From NCBI GenBank assembly GCA_905160935.1, contig CAJHZI010000550.1, positions 272,501 through 336,500 of the forward strand: a DNA stretch of 64,000 bases. Reading direction: 5' to 3'. The DNA comes from Enchytraeus crypticus (Eukaryota > Annelida > Clitellata > Enchytraeida > Enchytraeidae). The stretch's first letter is position 1, and the number at the start of each line of letters is the position of its first letter. Shown piece by piece: positions 57,755 to 64,000 of the stretch. The translations under genes and the position numbers were made by a program. The notes under the pieces are model-generated. The model worked only from the letters and a program-made list of their open reading frames with translations. It ran no database searches and was not told the origin of the DNA.

Positions 57755-58125
57755 TTCTCTCTCTCTTTTAGTGCACTGTCTACCGGCAGGTCCATGGCAT
57801 ATAACGCCTCCACTCTTCTCTGTCTTCCTCTTTCCTCTTCATGTCCACATATGAGTGAATCTTTAAATCTGCTAACATACCTAATCTCGGCCTGCCTGTG
57901 CCTCTATTTCCTTCCATTCTGCCTTCTTTGACCTCTTTTAGTAGACCTTTCCCCTTAGAATGTGTCCAATCCAACTCTTCTTCCTATTTCTTAATACATT
58001 TATCAACTGTCTATCTGTATCAACTCTTTCCAGAACTTCCTCATTTGTAGCCTTTTGCGTCCAACAAATCCTCTCCATTCTTCTCCATATCCACATTTCC
58101 AATGCTTCTGGATTCCTGGTCATCA
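57755..58125 (-). mobile_element. RTE-like LINE 3' fragment, right copy
   Basis: Partner of 48715-49090. Minus-strand frames carry G-T-G-R-P-R-L-G-M-L and E-M-W-I-W-R-R-M segments, separated by a frame change near 57950. Confidence 0.82.
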
Positions 58126-58664
58126 CTTAAGTATCCTCAATTGGTACATGATAAATTTAAATGTTACTCTGACTCATAACAAAGTGATAATATTCCTTAA
58201 TTGCTCGACGCTTATGTTTATGACTGGATTCTGTTATATATCTGTTGCATATATTCGCAAATTTTCTCGTTAAGCTTCTCAACTTTCTTTGCTTTCTAAA
58301 GTAATTCCACTGATGCTATATCATAGAAAATTTCAGCCGATATTTGTTTAAATGTTATTTATTTAATAAGAACACCAAAGCGGGTCTTACAACCCTGTAC
58401 ATACAGTTCACTACCGATAAATCTATCACAAGCAGAAATTAACCACAATCTAATGGTGACTAAACCGCTTGCTTTATTTCTTTTTATTTTCCTAATGGCA
58501 TATCTAACTTCGTCTTCTAAGATTTTAGGACCTGCTATTTCTTTAGTTATTTTTGGAAGCTCCATTCGATTATCTTTAAAAAGATAATCGAATAACAAAA
58601 AGATAACCAGAAACTAATGATGATTAAATCACAACTAATTACATCATAATGAATAACTACTAAA

Positions 58665-58950
58665 CCTGGGCTCGCCCGTCACTGACATCGCTTTCGAGTG
58701 GGGAAGCTGACGCTGACATTGGTTTTTAGATGAGAACTGGATTTAACTCACTTTATTAAAATTTAATTTATCTAATTGACACCTAAAAGAAAATAAACTC
58801 TTCATCGTAACTAATAAACCAGAAACTAATAGAGAACCAAAAAAAACTAATACTCGACCGCGGATCAGTAGTTGCGGGGTTCAAATCCTGGGCTAGCCCG
58901 TCACTGACATCGCTTTCGAGCGAGGAAACTGACGTTAACCTTAGCTTTAC
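58665..58950 (+). repeat. tRNA-derived-repeat-like pair
   Basis: The phrase cccgtcactgacatcgcttt occurs at about 58675 and 58900. The second is preceded by a B-box-like ggggttcaaatcc (58876-58888). A reversed relative lies at 62985-63040. It looks like a SINE family distinct from SINE1. Confidence 0.55.
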
Positions 58951-59759
58951 CAGCTTTTACAACCGATAAATCTATCACAAGCAGAAACTAACCACAAACT
59001 AATAATGGACCAGGGTGACCTTTAAATGGAAAAAATTAAGAATTAATGGTAATATAAGTAACAATAATAGGCTTATGCATGCAATCAAATATGTAGCAGA
59101 AAAATTCAGTTTGAAAAATTAAGAAAAATACAGTAGAAATAGGGTTCATTGTACAAACAAGTCTGTTGAAATTAATAACTATTCATTCTGTTTATTTTAG
59201 TAGTGTTCTATAAATAACAATGAAATAATTTTTGTACATTATATACTAAATGAAATATGATTTTAACTAAAACTTTCATCAGGCCTGTGTATAGCTGTTG
59301 GCAGTAATAAATATTGAAGCAGTTTCTCTCAATTTCATAATATTTTTAACAATGATTGCTTATAAAAGTACGCGACCAGTTAAAATCTTTTAGAAGTTTG
59401 GGCGACCAGTTAAAATTCTAAAATGTTTTTTTTGTATTAGAACAGTTACCATATTATTATTTATTTCTTCAGAAGATTTCTGAGATGAATAATGACCTGA
59501 CACAAGATTACATCAGTTTTTATTCATCATTAGTGACATCAATAAAAAAAAGTTAACTATAAAATTATATATCAAAATTACCCATGAAATGAACTAGGGT
59601 TTATTGTGTAGGCCTCTACCTGTTTTAGCTTAACTTCAATCAACACAACATCAATCAACACAACATTGTTCTATTGATTGCGTCACACGACTACTAAGGT
59701 AAACACAATTTAACGTAAGACTGGTTTAAGATTGTTGCTGATGATCTTACTCTCAGATT

Positions 59760-60365
59760 AACTCTAATCCATTTGTGTGATGAATGTATCCGGGGAATCA
59801 TCGGATTCACTGCTTGGTCGCATTAAGCCTGAGTCTCTTCTAAATGTCAATTCTCCTTCTACTCTTGCCAGTAATATTCTTAACTTTTTGAAGACAAACG
59901 TTCTAAACTTCGCACAATCCTCTATACAACCCCGTATCAATAATTTTGATATTACTGTATCATCTTTCATGCCGAATCCGCTTGTTCTATCAAATTTAAA
60001 CCTGATTTTTTTCGAAGAAATTTGTAATCATTTACTCTGATCTACTGACTCATCTTGCTTGCTAGTTGTTATTCCATCCTTATTACTTAAATCATGCACT
60101 GATGCCCTCACTGTTACAATTAACCATCTTTTCAATCCTTCACTTACTGAAAGAATTTTTCCTTCTTTCTTTAAAACTGCTATTGTTCTCTACCGCCTAA
60201 AAAGCAGACACTTCCAAAGGATGATCTTTCCGGCTATCATTTGATATGCAATTTGAATTTCACTTTCAAACTATTTGAAAAAATAACCTATTCTGGCTTA
60301 TTCAGCCATCCTGAATCTTTTCTTTCTCTGTCTTTCTTCCAAGCTGCTTATTTTCTATAAGCAGC
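59760..60365 (+). mobile_element. Jockey-like LINE reverse transcriptase fragment
   Basis: Plus-strand remnants in two frames. F-F-E-E-I-C-N-H-L-L corresponds to the segment before the RT fingers. D-A-L-T-V-T-I-N-H-L-F-N then S-L-T-E-R-I-F-P-S-F-F-K-T-A-I-V matches the usual L-x-x-L-F-N-x-S-L-x-x-G-x-F-P-x-x-W-K-x-A pattern of Jockey/R1-type RTs. Stops interrupt it, and no catalytic box is present. It lies in the ZnfF intron and is absent from the left duplicate. Confidence 0.65.
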
Positions 60366-60794
60366 TTAGAAAAAATCAATGAGAAATCAGTGAGAAAATG
60401 CCTTACTCAGCATTCATAAGGTCTTATAGGATTCAGGCCACCTCTAGTTCCTTAATAATATTCACTGGCTTCCTTTGGTTCAAAGAATTAGGTATAAATT
60501 GCTCTGCTAACTTTCAAACACGTATATTTGGTACAGCTTCTTACCTTCCAATCTCTTAATCCAATATCAACCTTCTCATAAGCTTTATTCTTCTGATGCA
60601 GACTGTGCAAAATTCATAATATTCTCTCATCATTAGAAGATTTTCATATTCTTTTTAATTTCCTACTGTTCGTCACTCTCTGTCTCCTGATCTTCGCTCA
60701 TGTTGCACTATTTCCATTGCCTGTAGTTGCCTTTACCATCTCATATGCATAATCCCCAAAGAATAATGGTATATCAAAAGTTATGGTATAAATA

Positions 60795-60915
60795 ATTTAA
60801 AGATCCACTCGTATGTGGACAAGATGAGAAAGACGGAAGATAGATACGAGTAGAGGGGTTATATGTCATGGACCTGCCAGTAGCCAGTGCACTAAGAGAG
60901 AAAGAGAGAGAGAGA
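60795..60915 (+). mobile_element. RTE-like LINE 3' scrap with GA tail
   Basis: Short plus-oriented end: gatccactcgtatgtggac, atggacctgccagtagccag, tgcactaagagagaaagaga. It is absent from the corresponding place in ZnfE. Confidence 0.75.
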
Positions 60916-61317
60916 GTAGTAGTAGCTGGAAAGTTGTTGCGCTATTTCCAATGCCTGTAGTGGCCAGAAAGCGGATCTCCTCCACTATAGATGTATATTA
61001 TCTAGCCTGACTATTTGTTATTCACCGGATCTGTTTCTGTTGGGATCTCTTTTCTTTATCATATCACATGCTTTTTCAAATCGTTTGGGTACAGTTCCTT
61101 GAGCCAAAAGATTTATTGACTTGAAATAGAAATAAATGCAAAAGTCCAAAGATTTCAAATAGAGACATTTGAATGAGTTTACTTGATTGAAGCAAAGGCT
61201 TCAATTAGATAAGACCTTCTTAAACAAAAGATTTTCGGGAAGCAAAGGCAGAAGCCAAAAATTTTTTGAAAGTGAAGAACACTGTTTGTGTGAATCGATT
61301 TGTAGTGACACGTGATG

Positions 61318-61391
61318 GTGGGATGTCCTCTAAATCATCCTTGTATGAGGATGATTTAAACGTTACATCTTTATTTTATTTTTTGCTCCAG
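61318..61391 (+). repeat. SINE-like 3' end forming the ZnfF acceptor region
   Basis: Reads gatgtcctctaaatcatcc, ttgtatgaggatgatttaaa, cgttacatctttattttatt and then ttttgctccag. The first twenty bases and the acgtta...ctttatt part match the repeat copy at 23455. Confidence 0.7.
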
Positions 61392-62263
61392 GTGTGTCAG
61401 ATTTCAGTAGAAGATCATCAAGTGAAACAGACCCTGCACAACGTGACAAATGTTCTCAGTGTGAAGTAACTTTCAGTGAAACAGATCAAGTGAAGACATG
61501 TACACAGTGTAAACACTTGAGTGATCGTCAGTTTCATTGTACTCAGTGTGATAAAACATTCAGCAGGAAAAAATGCTTAAAGCAGCACATACAGCGCAAA
61601 CATGAGAACAACAGACAACATTGTTGTACTCTGTGTGATAAATCATACAATCTTAAATCAGTTCTCACTGAGCATATCAAACACGTGCACGGAGATAAGA
61701 CATATAAGTGTGACAAGTGTGATTACAGTTCTTCGTACAGAAAAAGTGTAAATATTCACACCTCAGCTGTTCATTTAGAGGAGAAACCTCACAAGTGTCC
61801 ACAGTGTGACTATTGCTGCGTGCCGAGGGGTAGTCTAACACGTCACATACGTTTTGTTCACAATCAAGAAAAGTCTTTTGAATGCTCTTCTTGTGACAAG
61901 AAATTCTCAACACGTTTTTATCTTAAGCTTCACTGGAGATCAGTTCATTGTAGAGAAAAACCTTTCAAATGTGATCAGTGTGATTATAAATGTTCAGTGA
62001 AAGGTGATCTTACTAAGCATAAGAGATGTGTTCATGATGGAATACGACGTTTTGGTTGTGCTGAATGTGAATACAAGAGTTCAACAAAGAGTTGCCTCAA
62101 GAAACATTGGCTGGCGGTACACTATCAACAGAAACCTCATTCCTGTAGTGAGTGTGGAAAATCGTTTAGTCAATCTTCACGTCTAAGGAAGCATCAAGAT
62201 TCTGTACACAAGCGACACGAACCTCATGCATATACTACTTGTAAGTACATCCTCGAATCTTAA
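61392..62263 (+). CDS. ZnfF finger exon (8 intact fingers, C-terminal frameshift)
   Basis: Starts after ctccag and stops at 62261-62263. The degenerate motif is followed by eight fingers (FHCTQC, CCTLC, YKCDKC, KCPQC, FECSSC, FKCDQC, FGCAEC, HSCSEC). The ninth begins P-H-A-Y-T-T-C and then leaves the frame: relative to ZnfE a deletion of roughly a dozen bases lies in tgtagtaaagctttcagta, giving K-Y-I-L-E-S-stop. Codons for two more fingers remain out of frame to about 62370. The shorter protein could still fold. Joins in frame to leader a or b (337 or 332 residues). Confidence 0.85.
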
Positions 62264-62380
62264 AACACAATATGTTTCTGTACACAGAGGGATTAAGTGA
62301 CACTCGTGTGCTGACTGTGGCGTTAGGTACTCCTACAGAACCAATATTCTTAATCACATCTCAGTTACGCTTCTCAGAAA
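62264..62380 (+). pseudogene. Out-of-frame finger remnants after ZnfF stop
   Basis: Continuing past the stop, C-A-D-C-G-V-R-Y-S-Y and N-H-I-S-V-T can be read in another frame. These correspond to the last finger of the paralogues (C-A-E-C-G-I-R-Y-S). Confidence 0.75.
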
Positions 62381-62509
62381 TTTACCTTAGTAAAATTGTC
62401 TTAATCAATAGTAACTTAGTTGTTTAGTTTAAAATGCAATGAATTAATTTTTATTATTAAACTTTAATTAACCAGTGCCAATGAAGTTTATTTGGATTTA
62501 CATGTAGTA

Positions 62510-62885
62510 GCTATACCCCCGTGTTGTGCTCGGGTGTGGTTGGATCACTGCAGAACTGAGCAACCGCAAACAATCTGCTGCGTGTAGGTAAGAGTCGGCT
62601 AAGGCAGGAGCTAAGGATGGCAAGAGGGGACCCACCTCACCATGAAATATTTTCCCCCAGAATTAAATTGTAATTAATCCATCTAAATGAGGAAGGCAAC
62701 GGGAAACCACCTCAGAAGCCATAATTTTTCCAAGCTAGGGGCTACATAAGGTATGGATAAGGCATAAACTTTGTGAAGGGATTAACTTGTTGATCTAAGG
62801 AGTGCTCTTATGGAGCGAGAAAGAAGACTTTTGAGAATGACTATGTACCTTGAACCTGTCACATGCTAGTGCACTGAGGAAGAGA
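62510..62885 (+). repeat. Repeat family R2, longest copy
   Basis: Begins near ccccgtgttgtgctcgggtg and passes through ggcaacgggaaaccacctca, aaggtatggataagg and gaagggattaac. It ends at gtgcactgaggaagagaaga. The end resembles that of the LINE (gtgcact then GA repeats), so R2 may use the same machinery. Confidence 0.7.
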
Positions 62886-62984
62886 AGAGCTATGGAAGTG
62901 TCCCAAGCAAAAGTAGTTATTTTTCTTGAAGAGTTACATGTTAAGAAAGTTGTGAAGAAGTATGAAGAGAGTGCTGGTAAAGCT

Positions 62985-63040
62985 AAGGTTAACGTCAGTT
63001 TCGTCACTTGAATGTGATGTCAGTGACGGGATTTTTGTGT
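62985..63040 (-). repeat. Reversed fragment related to 58855-58950
   Basis: On the minus strand it reads cccgtcactgacatcacatt then gaaactgacgttaaccttag, as in the two copies near 58.7-58.9 kb. Confidence 0.6.
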
Positions 63041-63360
63041 TCTCCTGAAGACATTACTTTATTATGTCGTCATGACGATACGATATGTAAGAAATGTACG
63101 TGTTCAATTAACATGTGCCACTAACATATTGTATAACATGAGCTGCTGTTAACGCACTGTGAGCCCAACCTGTATAGATGACATCCTTAATATGTATAGT
63201 AAAAGACAAAGTATTTAAATCCGTTACATGGGTGAAATTTGCGAATTGGTTGATAAAATGTGATCATTATCAAACTGAACAGTAGGCTGGCCATTGTCTA
63301 CAAACAAGGCTGCGCACATTGTCAACATCAGTATAGCAGCTTCTAAGAATGTTTGTGTAC

Positions 63361-63935
63361 TTATATTACTAGTACTATATTAATTACTAGTACTATATTA
63401 CTCACTAGTACTATATTACTTACTAGTACTATATTACTTACTAGTACTATATTACTTACTAGTACTGTATTACTTACTAGTACTATATTACTTACTAGTA
63501 CTATATTACTTACTAGTACTATATTACTTACTAGTACTATATTATTTACTAGTACTATATTACTTACTAGTACTATATTACTTACTAGTACTATATTACT
63601 TACTAGTTCTAGCAAGTAATATATTACTAGTAAGTAATATAGTACTAGTTCTAGCAAGTAATATATTACTAGTAAGTAATATAGTACTAGTAAGTAATAT
63701 AGTACTAGTAAGTAATATAGTACTAGTAAGTAATATAGTACTAGTAATTTAGTACTAGTAAGTAATATGCGACTAGTAGGTAATATAGTTCTAGTAAGTA
63801 ATATGGGACTAGTAAGTAATATAGTTCTAGTAAGTAATATGGGACTAGTAAGTAATATAGTTCTAGTAAGTAATATGGGACTAGTAAGTAATATAGTTCT
63901 AGCAAGTAATATGGGACTAGTAAGTAATATTGTAC
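63361..63935. repeat. 18-bp minisatellite in two inverted halves
   Basis: The left half (63361-63610) is a direct array of tactatattacttactag. The right half (about 63612-63935) is built from the reverse complement, with variants (gttctagcaagtaatat, atgggactag). Together they form a very long inverted repeat that could fold on itself. The L-L-T-S-T-I frames come from the repeat. Confidence 0.95.
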
Positions 63936-64000
63936 TGGTAAGGGTGGTTATGAGTGGTTATAAAATCATTATGATTACTCTTCTAACGGTAAACCCAGTC

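Noticed and set aside
63353..63657. Leucine/threonine- and valine-rich membrane-like proteins
   Set aside because: They are read from the 18-base minisatellite (six codons per unit) and appear on both strands.

Overview
This looks like AT-rich nuclear DNA from an animal, most likely an arthropod (probably an insect), although the species cannot be told from the window. The reasons are spliced C2H2 zinc-finger genes with phase-1 introns, an RTE-like LINE, Tc1/mariner-like and piggyBac-like DNA transposons, tRNA- and 5S-rRNA-derived SINEs, and abundant micro- and minisatellites. I see no bacterial operons, CRISPR array or intact canonical tRNA.

The host content is one family: a cluster of at least six C2H2 zinc-finger paralogues (here ZnfA-ZnfF). 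Four lie on the minus strand (A: 1-3988, cut by the window edge; B: 11688-18197; C: 24662-27807; D: 32136-40313). Two lie on the plus strand (E: 45707-51704; F: 55025-62263). Each has a short leader exon (about 42-47 codons, M-S-[ED]-x-I-x-V-K-L-E-P-E...) ending in phase 1 and one large exon encoding a degenerate Cys/His motif followed by 8-13 C-x2-C-x12-H-x4-H fingers. In every complete gene the exon lengths add up to a whole number of codons. Finger order and framework are conserved between paralogues, while the helix positions predicted to touch DNA differ. The leader carries one or two consensus SUMO-acceptor motifs. The likely product is a set of nuclear DNA-binding regulators, perhaps directed at repeats, but that role is inference. 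Decayed members are also present: a finger exon with two stops just after ZnfD, a frameshifted end of ZnfF, a one-base insertion ending ZnfB, and dead or spare leader exons.

The right third (about 41.4-51.7 kb and 52.7-62.3 kb) is a direct duplication of roughly 10 kb that gave rise to E and F. Because the two halves align, insertions in one half can be seen against the empty site in the other: a 5S-derived SINE, a piggyBac-like element and a 1.16 kb LTR-like insertion. Introns and intergenic DNA are otherwise filled with repeats: an RTE-like LINE (best copy 33355-36025, another 14704-16267, many 3' fragments ending in GA repeats), Tc1/mariner-like elements (4113-5251, 13878-14632), a Jockey-like RT fragment, SINEs, a 20-bp minisatellite (1622-2236) and an 18-bp minisatellite arranged as a large inverted repeat (63361-63935).
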